A stretch of 64,000 nucleotides of DNA from the NCBI RefSeq assembly GCF_030160235.1, contig NZ_BSNY01000018.1, positions 1 to 64,000 of the forward strand, given 5' to 3'. This document shows, in pieces, positions 34,191 to 43,358 of this stretch. The translations under genes were made by a program, and so were the position numbers. A model generated the notes under the pieces. The model was not told the DNA's origin. It saw only the letters and a program-made list of their open reading frames with translations, and did no database searches. The stretch is from Mesorhizobium huakuii. GTDB taxonomy: Bacteria > Pseudomonadota > Alphaproteobacteria > Rhizobiales > Rhizobiaceae. The number at the start of each line of letters is the position of its first letter. Position 1 is the stretch's first letter.

Positions 34191-35419
34191 TCGCGGTCGA
34201 TGCACAGCGTCTGCTTGGCCGCATCCGCGAACTCGGCGCCGTTGGCCGCGACGGCGAGCGCAGGCTGACCCGGCTGGCCGCCTCCGACACCGACAGGCAG
34301 GGCCGCGACCTCTTCGTCGGCTGGCTGCGGCAGGCGGGGCTCGATGTTGCCATCGACCGCATCGGCAACATTTTCGGCATCTGGCAAAGTGCCGGCAATG
34401 CAGGCGAGGCGCCGCTGCTCATCGGCTCTCACATCGACACCGTCATCGACGCCGGCATCTATGATGGCTGCTACGGCGTGCTCGCCGGGCTGGAGGTGAT
34501 CGAGACGCTGAAAGCCTCGGGCCTCCGGCCGTCGCGCCCGCTCGCCGTCGCCGCCTTCACCAATGAGGAGGGCGTGCGCTTCTCTCCCGACATGATGGGG
34601 TCGCTGGTCCTTGCCGGCGGCGTCGATGTCGAGGCGGCACTCGCCGCTGTCGGCACCGACGGCAGCACGCTTGGGCAGGAACTCGCCCGCATCGGCTACG
34701 CCGGCGACCGCGAGCCGGGTTTCCTCAAACCGCACCTCTATGTCGAACTGCATATCGAACAGGGGCCGGTCCTGGAGCGCGAAGGCATTCCGATCGGCGC
34801 GGTGGAAACCCTGCAAGGCATCTCCTGGCAGCGCGTCACTCTCGACGGCGTCGCCAACCATGCCGGCACCACGCCGATGTCGATGCGCTGCGACGCTGGA
34901 TATGCCGCGGCACGCGTGGTCACTTTCCTGCATGACCTTGCCGGGGCCTCCAACGCGCCGACCGTTGCCACCGTCGGCACGATGCGCTTCGAGCCGAATG
35001 CCATCAACGTCATCCCATCGCGCGCCGTCTTCACCGTCGATCTGCGCGACCCTGACGAGCAGCGCCTGCAGGCGCAGGAGGCGGCGCTGGCCGCCTTTCT
35101 GGAGCGACTCGCCGCCGAGGGCATCACCGTATCGGTCGAGCGGCTGGCCCGCTTCGAACCGGTTATCTTCGACGGGCAGGTCGTCGAACTGATCGAGGCC
35201 GCCGCCAGGAAGCGCGGGCTCGCCTCGCGGCGCATGACCTCGGGCGCCGGCCATGACGCGCAGATGATCGCGCGCATCGCGCCGGCGGCGATGATCTTCG
35301 TGCCGAGCGCCGGCGGCATCAGCCACAGCCCGCGCGAGCACACCGAGGATGCCGAGCTTGTTGCCGGCGCCAACATCCTGCTTGATGTCGTCGCTGAACT
35401 CGCCGAACTCGAGGGCTGA
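34187..35419 (+). CDS. hydantoinase/carbamoylase family amidase
   Basis: 410 aa metallo-hydrolase of the M20 clan, like N-carbamoyl-L-amino acid hydrolase and beta-ureidopropionase. Metal residues appear in GSHIDTVIDAGIYDG and NEEGVRF, and the C-terminus has GAGHDAQMIA and PSAGGISHSPREH. It removes a carbamoyl group from the amino acid nitrogen in known relatives. Its ATG overlaps the dpaL stop (ATGA). The next gene is another M20-type hydrolase, so the operon may release diaminopropionate from two kinds of protected precursor. Confidence 0.88.
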   Translation: MIAVDAQRLLGRIRELGAVGRDGERRLTRLAASDTDRQGRDLFVGWLRQAGLDVAIDRIGNIFGIWQSAGNAGEAPLLIGSHIDTVIDAGIYDGCYGVLAGLEVIETLKASGLRPSRPLAVAAFTNEEGVRFSPDMMGSLVLAGGVDVEAALAAVGTDGSTLGQELARIGYAGDREPGFLKPHLYVELHIEQGPVLEREGIPIGAVETLQGISWQRVTLDGVANHAGTTPMSMRCDAGYAAARVVTFLHDLAGASNAPTVATVGTMRFEPNAINVIPSRAVFTVDLRDPDEQRLQAQEAALAAFLERLAAEGITVSVERLARFEPVIFDGQVVELIEAAARKRGLASRRMTSGAGHDAQMIARIAPAAMIFVPSAGGISHSPREHTEDAELVAGANILLDVVAELAELEG

Positions 35420-35423
35420 AGAC

Positions 35424-36583
35424 ATGGCTGAACTCGATCCAGAAACGCTGAAGCGCGAGATGACCGCTTGGCGGCGCGACCTGCACGCGCACCCCGAATT
35501 CGGCTTCGAGGAGAAGCGCACCGCCGCCTTCGTCGCGGCCAAGCTGCGCGAATTCGGCCTCGACGATGTCGCCGAGGGTGTCGGCGGTACCGGCGTCGTC
35601 GGCACCCTGAAGCGCGGCTGCGGCAACCGCGCCATTGCGCTGCGGGCCGACATGGATGCGCTGCGTATATCGGAGCAATCGAGCGCAACCTATCGCTCCG
35701 GCAATGCCGGCGTCATGCACGCCTGCGGCCACGACGGCCACACCGCCATGCTGCTGGGCGCGGCAAAGCTGCTGGCCAGCGAGGGCGGTTTTGACGGCAC
35801 CGTACGCTTCATCTTCCAGCCGGCCGAGGAATGGGGCAGGGGCGCGCAGGCTATGCTCGACGATGGCCTGATGCAGCGCTTCCCCTTCGACGAGATCTTT
35901 GGCCTGCACAACATGCCCGGCCTGCCCATCGGCCATTTCGAGACCCGTGCCGGCCCGGTCATGTCGGCGGAAGACAATTTCGAGATCGTGCTCAAGGGGT
36001 TAGGCGGCCATGCGGCGCGGCCGCATTCGGGCAACGAAACGCTGGTCGCCGCCTGCGCGCTGGTCATCAATCTGCAGACCATCGTCTCGCGCCGCCTGAG
36101 CCCGGCCGACATAGCCGCGGTGTCGGTGACCGAACTGATCACTGACGGCACCCGCAATGCACTGCCCGGTCTTGCCCGCATCCTCGGCGACGCGCGCAGT
36201 TTCCGTCCCGAGGTCAGCGCGCAGATCGAACGCCAGATGCGGATCATCGCCGAGGGCACCGCTGCCGCCTACAGCGTGACCGCCGAGGTCAATTACACCA
36301 GGGATTCGTGCCTTTGCGCAACGATGCCGAACTGGTCGAGGCGGCCTTCGCCGCCGCCAAGAGCGTTTTCGAATCCGGCAATGTCGCGGTTGCCCGCGAG
36401 CCGATGACGGCGTCGGAGGATTTTGCCCGCTTCCTCGATCACGTGCCGGGCTGCTTTGTCTTCCTCGGCAATGGCGAGGCCTCGGCGCCGCTGCACAATT
36501 CCAGCTATGACTTCAACGATGATGGACTGGTCTTCGGCGCCAGTTTCCATGCCGCGATCGCCAGGCAACGGCTCGGAACTTGA
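35424..36583 (+). pseudogene. M20 amidohydrolase, frameshifted
   Basis: Starts at ATG 35424, five bases after the carbamoylase stop, and reads as an M20D amidohydrolase: AWRRDLHAHPEFGFEEKRTA, MHACGHDGHTAMLLG and FQPAEEWGRGA. The frame changes near 36303. Before it AEVNYTR, after it FVPLRNDAELVEAAF in the other frame, to the stop at 36583. Supplying one missing base after AGGGA restores the run. The joined protein would be about 387 aa, the usual length. As written it ends at 36407 with a wrong C-terminus and without the last metal region. Either recent decay or a sequence error. Confidence 0.85.
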
Positions 36584-36715
36584 CCGGCGACGAACCCTCT
36601 TTGGCACGCTTTGCCGGTGGAAAACGCGCGGAAAAGGCCGAAATACCCGATCCCGCATGACGTTGGGGCAAGACTCAGCTAACCTGCATGGTGCGGCGGA
36701 CCTGATTTATCCGCT

Positions 36716-36750
36716 TGGCCGGCGCCTTCTCCTCCCAAGCGGCGCCGGCC
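36716..36750 (+). ncRNA. orphan hairpin with CTCCTCCCAAG loop, candidate small RNA
   Basis: GGCCGGCGCC (36717-36726) and GGCGCCGGCC (36741-36750) form a perfect 10-bp stem around a 14-nt loop containing CTCCTCCCAAGC. A smaller stem-loop GCGGA...TCCGC sits just upstream (about 36696-36715). The loop shares TCCTCCCAAG with three leaders of the DUF680 array. It lies between the M20 pseudogene and a lipoprotein gene, 130 bp after the stop, and has a pyrimidine run afterwards. CCUCC mimics the 16S anti-Shine-Dalgarno sequence, as in the cuckoo-type RNAs of alphaproteobacteria. The rest of 36584-36897 holds no supported gene. Confidence 0.45.
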
Positions 36751-36897
36751 TTCTTCCCTTGGCGGCTGCTCTTCTAATTAGTACTTAGAATGTTCGCACT
36801 TGCCGGAAGTTAGGGTCGTTCCAGCATGGAAGCCGTCGGTCTTTTTGGGTGTTGCGGGAAGACGGATGCGCGCGCGGAGCTGGATAAAGGCGTGGCG

Positions 36898-37083
36898 TCA
36901 GGACGAGGCGCGGCAAATCGTGCGCGCATCGCCGAAGTCGCCTGTGCCCCCTGCGGTCACGACAGGATTGCTGGCGACATAGGCGCCTTGTTCGGCGCCC
37001 GGAGCCTTTGACGGCGGCAGTTTGTTGTCGCAGGCCGAAACGGCCAAGGCCACCAGAACGAGGCCCAATCCTAGCTTTTTCAT
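36898..37083 (-). CDS. small lipoprotein
   Basis: 61 aa from the ATG at 37083, which has GGAGG 8 bp upstream. MKKLGLGLVLVALAVSAC is a signal peptide ending in a lipobox (VSAC) with the lipidated Cys at residue 18, followed by a short Pro/Gly-rich tail. Small lipoproteins of this layout are frequent in rhizobia. No function is known. It diverges from the tiny membrane protein at 37212. Confidence 0.65.
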   Translation of the reverse strand: MKKLGLGLVLVALAVSACDNKLPPSKAPGAEQGAYVASNPVVTAGGTGDFGDARTICRASS

Positions 37084-37211
37084 GGCTGCCGCCTCCAATC
37101 TCGCAACGAGCCGCAATCTCAAAACGAGGTAATTTCGGTTTGGTTGCGACCTTCGCGTGATGGAACTAAAAGCCATGCCTTCGGTTGGTGTCCTTTAGAG
37201 GAGACCGCAGT

Positions 37212-37385
37212 ATGATCCGTTTGTTTCTGACAGGCGCCTTTGCCTTCCTCGCCTACCGCCTCGCGCGCAAGATGATTGATGACGTGCCAGGCGACGTCGA
37301 TCCGCTGCTACTGCCTGCGTCAAGAAGTGACCGCGACGCTCTGCGCCGCCAATCGGCGGCTATGGATGTCGATCCCCGGCGCTAA
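37212..37385 (+). CDS. tiny membrane-associated protein
   Basis: 57 aa from ATG 37212 with GAGGAG 8 bp upstream. MIRLFLTGAFAFLAYRLARKMI is one predicted helix with a basic end; the tail is polar and Arg-rich (DPRR). No family is recognised. It precedes the helicase gene by 54 bp. Confidence 0.58.
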   Translation: MIRLFLTGAFAFLAYRLARKMIDDVPGDVDPLLLPASRSDRDALRRQSAAMDVDPRR

Positions 37386-37439
37386 TTCGTCGTGCCGCTT
37401 CGGTGTTGCGAACAAAGCGGAAACGATGCTTGATGGGCG

Positions 37440-39533
37440 ATGAACCTCGCCGCCCATGATTCGACCTTTGTGGAATCGACTGCCCAGCCCGGCTATCTCG
37501 CGCGTCTGAATGACGCGCAGCGCCAGGCCGTCGAGCATGGCGACGGCAAGATCGCAGGGCCGCTGCTTGTGATTGCCGGCGCCGGATCGGGCAAAACCAA
37601 CACGCTGGCGCATCGCGTCGCCCATCTCATCGTCAAGGGCGCCGACCCGCGCCGTATCCTGCTGATGACCTTTTCGCGCCGCGCCGCGTCCGAAATGGCC
37701 AAGCGCGTCGAGCGCATTGCCGGCGAGGTGCTCGGACGTGACGCCGCTGTCATCACCGATGCGCTGACCTGGGCCGGTACCTTTCATGGCATCGGCGCCC
37801 GGCTGTTGCGCGACTATGCGCTGGAGATTGGCCTCGACCCGGCCTTCACCATCCATGACCGCGAGGATTCCGCCGACCTGATGAATCTCGTGCGCCACGA
37901 ACTCGGCTTCTCCAAAACGGAGGCGCGCTTCCCGACCAAGGGCACCTGCCTTGCCATCTATTCGCGCGCCGTCAACGCGCAGGCGCCGCTCGGCGAGGTG
38001 CTGGGCTCTGCCTTTCCCTGGTGCGCCGGCTGGGCCGATCAGCTCAAGCAGCTGTTCGCCGGCTATGTCGAAGCCAAGCAGGCGCAGAACGTGCTCGATT
38101 ACGACGATCTGCTGCTCTACTGGGCGCAGATGGCGGCCGAGCCGGAAATCGCGGCGCATCTGGGCGGGCGTTTCGACCATGTCCTGGTCGACGAATATCA
38201 GGACACCAACCGGCTGCAGGCTTCGATCCTGATGGCGCTGAAACCCGACGGCGCCGGGCTGACAGTGGTCGGCGACGATGCGCAGTCGATCTATTCGTTC
38301 CGTGCCGCCGAAGTGCGCAACATCCTCGATTTTCCCAAACAGTTCGCGCAGGCCGCCGACGTGGTGATGCTGGAGCGCAATTACCGCTCGACCGAGACCA
38401 TTCTGGCGGCCGCCAATGCGGTGATCGGCGAAGCGTCGGAGCGCTTCACCAAGAACCTCTGGTCGGAGCGCAAATCATCAGACAAGCCAAGGCTGGTGAG
38501 CGTCCGCGATGAGGTCGAGCAGGCGAACTTCGTCTGCGACACGATCCTCGCCGAGCGTGAGGCCGGCACGGCGTTGAAATCGCAGGCGGTGCTGTTTCGC
38601 GCCTCGCATCACAGCGGACCGCTGGAGATCGAGCTGACGCGACGCAACATTCCCTTCGTTAAGTTCGGCGGGCTGAAATTCCTCGATGCCGCCCATGTCA
38701 AGGACGTGCTGGCGGTGTTGCGCTTTGCCGAAAACCCGCGCGACCGCGTCGCCGGTTTCCGCGTCCTGCAGCTGATGCCGGGGATCGGCCCTTCGGCCGC
38801 CGCGCAGATCGTCGAGACGATGACATCGGCACTGGACGAGGCCATGGGCCTCGCGGGCTGGCGCCCGCCGCAACGCGCGGCGGACGATTGGCCGGCCTTT
38901 GTATCGCTCTATTCTGGCCTGCGGGCCGGCGCCAAATGGCCGGCCGATCTCGAACAGGTCAGGCTCTGGTACGAGCCGCATCTGGAGCGTATCCATGAGG
39001 ATGTCATCACGCGCCGCGCGGACCTCTTGCAGCTCGAGCAGATCGGCTCGGGCTACGCCTCGCGCGAACGCTTCCTGACCGAGCTTACGCTCGATCCGCC
39101 GGATGCGACCAGCGACCAGGCCGGACCGCCGCATCGCGACGAGGACTATCTGATCCTCTCGACCATCCACTCGGCCAAGGGCCAGGAGTGGAAGAACGTC
39201 TTCGTGCTCAACACCGTCGATGGCTGCATCCCTGCCGATCTCGGCGTCGGCACCAAGGAGGATATCGAGGAGGAGCGCAGGCTGCTCTATGTGGCAATGA
39301 CGCGGGCCAAGGACAACCTGAACCTGGTCATGCCGCAGCGTTTCTTTCCGCACGGCCAGGCGGCGCGCGGCGACCGACACCTCTACGCCTCGCGCACCCG
39401 CTTCATCCCCGCCTCGATCCTCGCCGCGTTCCAGCAGGTGTCGTGGCCGGGCGCGCAAGCGGCTGAGGGCAGGGCGCCCCGGCCGGACGTGCGCGTCGAC
39501 ATCGGCGCACGTATGCGCGGCATGTGGAAATAG
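37440..39533 (+). CDS. UvrD/Rep family ATP-dependent DNA helicase
   Basis: 697 aa superfamily 1A helicase. Motif I is GAGSGKTNT (residues 47-55), motif Ia follows ([15 protein letters not shown]), motif II is VDEYQDTN, motif [15 protein letters not shown], motif [13 protein letters not shown], and motif V/VI is near the end ([29 protein letters not shown]). It is somewhat shorter than E. coli UvrD (720 aa) and has a distinct N-terminus, so it is a second UvrD-like paralogue. Family members unwind DNA 3' to 5' in repair and replication restart. dapB follows after 8 bp. Confidence 0.93.
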   Translation: MNLAAHDSTFVESTAQPGYLARLNDAQRQAVEHGDGKIAGPLLVIAGAGSGKTNTLAHRVAHLIVKGADPRRILLMTFSRRAASEMAKRVERIAGEVLGRDAAVITDALTWAGTFHGIGARLLRDYALEIGLDPAFTIHDREDSADLMNLVRHELGFSKTEARFPTKGTCLAIYSRAVNAQAPLGEVLGSAFPWCAGWADQLKQLFAGYVEAKQAQNVLDYDDLLLYWAQMAAEPEIAAHLGGRFDHVLVDEYQDTNRLQASILMALKPDGAGLTVVGDDAQSIYSFRAAEVRNILDFPKQFAQAADVVMLERNYRSTETILAAANAVIGEASERFTKNLWSERKSSDKPRLVSVRDEVEQANFVCDTILAEREAGTALKSQAVLFRASHHSGPLEIELTRRNIPFVKFGGLKFLDAAHVKDVLAVLRFAENPRDRVAGFRVLQLMPGIGPSAAAQIVETMTSALDEAMGLAGWRPPQRAADDWPAFVSLYSGLRAGAKWPADLEQVRLWYEPHLERIHEDVITRRADLLQLEQIGSGYASRERFLTELTLDPPDATSDQAGPPHRDEDYLILSTIHSAKGQEWKNVFVLNTVDGCIPADLGVGTKEDIEEERRLLYVAMTRAKDNLNLVMPQRFFPHGQAARGDRHLYASRTRFIPASILAAFQQVSWPGAQAAEGRAPRPDVRVDIGARMRGMWK

Positions 39534-39541
39534 CTGAAATC

Positions 39542-40318
39542 ATGGCGCAACCGCCGATCAGGATCGCCATCGCCGGGGCGCAGGGCCGTATGGGGCGGCA
39601 GATGGCCGAGGCCGTGCAGGCCGATCAGCGGCTGGCGCTCGCCGCCCGCTTCCATCGCCCGGGTAGTGTCGGCGACGGGCTGGTGAGCCGCGACGAGGCG
39701 CTTGCCATGGCCGATGTGGTGATCGATTTCACCACGCCGTCCGCTTCCGCCGATCTGGCGATGGTTTGCGCGAACCGGGGCGGTCCCGCTTTGGTGATCG
39801 GTTCGACCGGTTTCGATGCCGCCGAACTGGCTGATATAGCCGACGCCGCGAAAACGATCCCCATCGTCCGCTCCGGCAGTTTTTCGCTTGGGCTCAACAT
39901 GTTGGTCGGATTGGTCGAGCAGGCAGCGAGGGCGCTCGCCCCCGAAGATTGGGACGCCGAGATTTTCGAGGCGCATCATCGCCACAAGATCGATGCGCCT
40001 TCGGGCACCGCGCTGATGCTGGGACAGGCCGTCGCCGGTGGACGCGGCGTCGAACTGGACGCGGTCGCAAGGCGCGTCCGCGACGGCGTCACCGGCGCGC
40101 GGCCGGCCGGCGAGATCGGTTTTGCGGTGGTTCGCGGCGGCAGCATCGTCGGCGAACACAGCGTCAGCTTTTGCGCCGAAGGCGAGCTCGTTACCTTGTC
40201 GCACGCGGCCGGCGACCGCGTCATGTTCGCCCGTGGCGCCATCGCCGCCGCCCTGTGGGTGTCGCGACGCTCGCCCGGCGAATACGATATGCGCGACGTG
40301 CTGGGATTTGACCGCTGA
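39542..40318 (+). CDS. dapB: 4-hydroxy-tetrahydrodipicolinate reductase
   Basis: 258 aa from ATG 39542. DapB reduces the heterocyclic intermediate of the lysine/diaminopimelate pathway with NAD(P)H. The dinucleotide loop is [12 protein letters not shown], and the catalytic region reads [19 protein letters not shown], the family signature with the His pair and Lys. Length is standard. The helicase upstream is probably unrelated in function though co-directional. Confidence 0.94.
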   Translation: MAQPPIRIAIAGAQGRMGRQMAEAVQADQRLALAARFHRPGSVGDGLVSRDEALAMADVVIDFTTPSASADLAMVCANRGGPALVIGSTGFDAAELADIADAAKTIPIVRSGSFSLGLNMLVGLVEQAARALAPEDWDAEIFEAHHRHKIDAPSGTALMLGQAVAGGRGVELDAVARRVRDGVTGARPAGEIGFAVVRGGSIVGEHSVSFCAEGELVTLSHAAGDRVMFARGAIAAALWVSRRSPGEYDMRDVLGFDR

Positions 40319-40522
40319 ACTTGGCACGGCGTGCATTTTCAGGGCAACGCGACTGCCCGCCGGCTGCGGCTTACTGAACCGTAAGCTTTGCCGTCATTTT
40401 CGGCTTCACCCTGAAAGCTGGATGAAAGGTTGGTGCCATAACTCTTGTCCGGCGCCCCCATATTGTCGCGCAAAAGCGATGGGAGAGAGAGGGGCGCGGG
40501 AAACGAACAAAGGGAAGAGGCC

Positions 40523-41536
40523 ATGTCGCTCGCGCGAATTCTGCTCGATTCAGCCGCCACAACCGCACTCGTCGCCACCATGGCCTTGTCCGCGCCGTCC
40601 GTACACGCCGCCGACAAAATTTCCATCATGGTCGGCGGCTACGAGAAGCAGATTTACCTGCCAGCCAAACTGACCGAAGCACTCGGTTACTTCAAGGACG
40701 AGGGTCTCGACGTCGAGTTGCTGAATGAGCCGGCCGGGGTCGACGCCGAAAACGAGATGCTTGCCGGTGCCGTCCAAGGGGTCGTCGGCTTTTATGATCA
40801 CTGCATCGATCTGCAGGCCAAGGGCAAATTCGTCGAATCCATCGTCCAGTTCAGCCAGGCGCCGGGAGAGGTCGAGCTCGTTTCGACCAAACATCCCGAG
40901 ATCAAATCACCCGCCGACTTCAAGGGCATGAGCCTGGGCGTGACCGGTCTAGGCTCATCGACGAATTTTCTTACGGAATATCTTGCCGTCAAGAACGGTT
41001 TGAAGCTCGGCGAATTCACCTCGGTTCCGGTCGGCGCCGGCAACACCTTCATTGCCGCCATGCAGCAGGACAAGATCCAGGCAGGCATGACGACCGAGCC
41101 GACGATCACGCGGCTGCTGAAGACTGGTGAGGCTAAAGTCCTTATCGACATGCGTACGATAGAAGGCACCAAGGCCGCTCTCGGCGGCACCTACCCGGCC
41201 GCCTCCCTCTATATGCAGACAGACTGGGTCGAAGCGCATAAGGACGTCGTGCAGAAGCTGGCCAACGCTTTCGTCAAGACACAGAAGTTCATCAATTCGC
41301 ACAGCGGCGCCGAGATCGCCGAAAAGATGCCGAAGGACTATTATGTCGGCGACAAGGAAGGCTACGTGAAGGCCCTCGATGCCGGCAAGGCGATGTTCAC
41401 CCCCGATGGGATTATGCCTGAAGGTGGACCTGAGACAGTGCTGACTGTTCTTTCAACCTTCAAAAAGGAACTGCAGGGCAAGCAGATCGACCTTGCCAAG
41501 ACCTACACATCGGAATTCGTCAAGAACGCCAAGTAG
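40523..41536 (+). CDS. ABC transporter substrate-binding protein (NitT/TauT type)
   Basis: 337 aa from ATG 40523 with GGGAAGAGG just upstream. A 29-residue signal peptide (SAPSVHA, then ADKI) sends it to the periplasm. The fold is the NMT1/THI5-like or SsuA-type receptor (GYEKQIYLPAKLTEALGYFKDEGLDVELL, GVTGLGSSTNFLTEYLA). Such systems import nitrate, taurine, sulfonates, riboflavin precursors or thiamin precursors; the ligand here is unknown. The ATPase and permease follow in the same direction, and a stable hairpin separates them from this gene. Confidence 0.9.
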   Translation: MSLARILLDSAATTALVATMALSAPSVHAADKISIMVGGYEKQIYLPAKLTEALGYFKDEGLDVELLNEPAGVDAENEMLAGAVQGVVGFYDHCIDLQAKGKFVESIVQFSQAPGEVELVSTKHPEIKSPADFKGMSLGVTGLGSSTNFLTEYLAVKNGLKLGEFTSVPVGAGNTFIAAMQQDKIQAGMTTEPTITRLLKTGEAKVLIDMRTIEGTKAALGGTYPAASLYMQTDWVEAHKDVVQKLANAFVKTQKFINSHSGAEIAEKMPKDYYVGDKEGYVKALDAGKAMFTPDGIMPEGGPETVLTVLSTFKKELQGKQIDLAKTYTSEFVKNAK

Positions 41537-41542
41537 CAGACA

Positions 41543-41575
41543 GTACCGGCGCGATGAACGACATCGCGCCGGTAC
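41543..41575 (+). other. strong intercistronic hairpin in the ABC operon
   Basis: GTACCGGCGCGATG-AACGA-CATCGCGCCGGTAC: perfect 14-bp stem and 5-nt loop, 7 bp after the binding-protein stop. No T-tract follows. Hairpins here typically protect the upstream mRNA from 3' exonucleases and so raise the amount of binding protein over ATPase and permease. Confidence 0.75.
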
Positions 41576-41645
41576 CCGCCAGTTTTTCACGTCCGGCGGC
41601 CTTGGGGCCGACGGCGGGCGCCTGCTCTTATCCAGGAGTTCCACC

Positions 41646-42455
41646 ATGGCTATTGAAAAAAATGCACCGGCGATCGAGCTGATCAACGTCAGTCGGCGTT
41701 TCCTTTCACCCACCGGCAAATCGCTGACGGCACTGCGCGACTTCACCATGACCGTCGAGCGCGGCGAATTCGTCGCCGTTGTCGGCCCGACCGGCTGCGG
41801 AAAATCCACCACCCTCAATCTCGTCACAGGGCTGGCAAGCCCAAGTGCTGGCGAGGTTCGTGTCATGGGCGCGCCGGTCAAGGGGATAGACCCGCGCATC
41901 GGCTTTGTTTTCCAAAGCGATGCCCTGTTTCCGTGGCGAACCGTGATCGACAACGTAATGGCTGGCCCGCTCTTTCGCGGCAAGGCGAAGTCCGAAGCCA
42001 CGGCTGCGGCGCGAGACTGGCTGGCGCGCGTCGGCCTGTCACGATTCGAGCAGCATTATCCGCACCAGCTTTCGGGCGGTATGCGCAAGCGTGTGGCGCT
42101 GGCGCAGACTTTCATAAACGGTCCCGAGATACTGCTCATGGACGAGCCGTTTTCGGCGCTTGACGTGCAGACCCGCGTGCTGATGCACGAGGAACTGCTG
42201 CGTCTGTGGTCGCAAGCAAAGGCTTCCGTGGTCTTCGTAACCCATGACCTGGAAGAGGCGATTGCCTTGGCCGACAAGGTCTATGTCCTGACCGCCGGGC
42301 CAGCCACCGTGAAGTCGGTCTATACGATCGACCTGCCGCGCCCGCGCGTCGTCGCCGACATCCGTTACGAACAAAGCTTCATCGATTACTCGCGCACCAT
42401 CTGGGCTGACCTCAAGGAAGAGGTCGAGACCAGCTATGCACGCGCGGCAGCCTGA
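41646..42455 (+). CDS. ABC transporter ATP-binding protein (NitT/TauT type)
   Basis: 269 aa from ATG 41646 with AGGAG upstream; the frame is open to 41493 but that part lies over the hairpin. Walker A GPTGCGKSTT, signature LSGGMRKRVALAQ and Walker B ILLMDEPFSALD are complete, with the Q-loop in GFVFQSDALFPWRT. It drives the permease at 42467. The family handles sulfonates, nitrate and related solutes. Confidence 0.93.
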   Translation: MAIEKNAPAIELINVSRRFLSPTGKSLTALRDFTMTVERGEFVAVVGPTGCGKSTTLNLVTGLASPSAGEVRVMGAPVKGIDPRIGFVFQSDALFPWRTVIDNVMAGPLFRGKAKSEATAAARDWLARVGLSRFEQHYPHQLSGGMRKRVALAQTFINGPEILLMDEPFSALDVQTRVLMHEELLRLWSQAKASVVFVTHDLEEAIALADKVYVLTAGPATVKSVYTIDLPRPRVVADIRYEQSFIDYSRTIWADLKEEVETSYARAAA

Positions 42456-42466
42456 GGAGGAACGCC

Positions 42467-43345
42467 ATGACAGATGCCGCCATCGACATCAGGGCAGGGG
42501 CATTCAAGCCTGGCACATCCGACGCGGAAATCGAAGCGGCCGCCGCGAAGGCGGCAACGCATCGCCGCCGCACCGTGATGTTCTGGCGGGTTGCCATTCT
42601 CGTTGCCTTTCTCGCCCTGTGGGAGATCGCGGCGCGCCTGGCGTGGATCGATCCGTTCTTCTACGCGATGCCGAGCGCGATCGCGCAGCGGCTCTATGAA
42701 TGGACGACGGAAGGGACGTCCGAGGGGCCGCTCTGGTATCATCTCTATGTTACCATGGAGGAGTCGGTCATTGGCTTTGTGACCGGTTCGGTAGCCGGCA
42801 TCATCATCGGCGTCGCGCTCGGTCGCAATCGGATGGCCGCCGACATTTTCTCCATCTACATCAAGGTGATCAATTCCATCCCACGCGTGGTTCTGGCACC
42901 GATCTTCATCATGATCCTCGGCCTTGGCCTCGCCTCGAAAGTGGCGCTTGCCTTCGTGATGGTATTTTTCGTCGTCTTCCACAATGCATTCCAGGGCGTG
43001 CGGGAAGCCGACAGGGCAATGATCGCCAATGCCCGCATCCTTGGCGCGTCCAACTGGCAGTTGACGCGCTCCGTGATCGTTCCTTCGGCGATGAGCTGGA
43101 TCTTCGCCAGCCTGCATGTCAGCTTCGGCTTTGCCATCATCGGTGCGATCGTCGGCGAGTTCGTCGGCTCGCGCTATGGCATCGGCCTGCTGATCAACAT
43201 TGCCAAGGGATCCTTCGATGCCGCCGGCATGTATGCCGCCATCGTCATCGTCATGGTGGTGGCGCTCGGCGCCGAATATCTGATGACCATGGTCGAGGAT
43301 CGCCTGGCGAAATGGCGCCCCCAGCCGCTGCATGAGACGCAGTGA
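42467..43345 (+). CDS. ABC transporter permease (NitT/TauT type)
   Basis: 292 aa, six predicted helices after a polar N-terminus of about 40 residues. The EAA loop contact to the ATPase is in FQGVREADRAMIANARILGAS. GAGGAGGAAC lies 5 bp before ATG 42467, 11 bp after the ATPase stop. With the two preceding genes it makes a complete importer. It converges on the histidine kinase gene, the stops being 13 bp apart. Confidence 0.92.
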   Translation: MTDAAIDIRAGAFKPGTSDAEIEAAAAKAATHRRRTVMFWRVAILVAFLALWEIAARLAWIDPFFYAMPSAIAQRLYEWTTEGTSEGPLWYHLYVTMEESVIGFVTGSVAGIIIGVALGRNRMAADIFSIYIKVINSIPRVVLAPIFIMILGLGLASKVALAFVMVFFVVFHNAFQGVREADRAMIANARILGASNWQLTRSVIVPSAMSWIFASLHVSFGFAIIGAIVGEFVGSRYGIGLLINIAKGSFDAAGMYAAIVIVMVVALGAEYLMTMVEDRLAKWRPQPLHETQ

Positions 43346-43358
43346 GCGGCGACATGGG

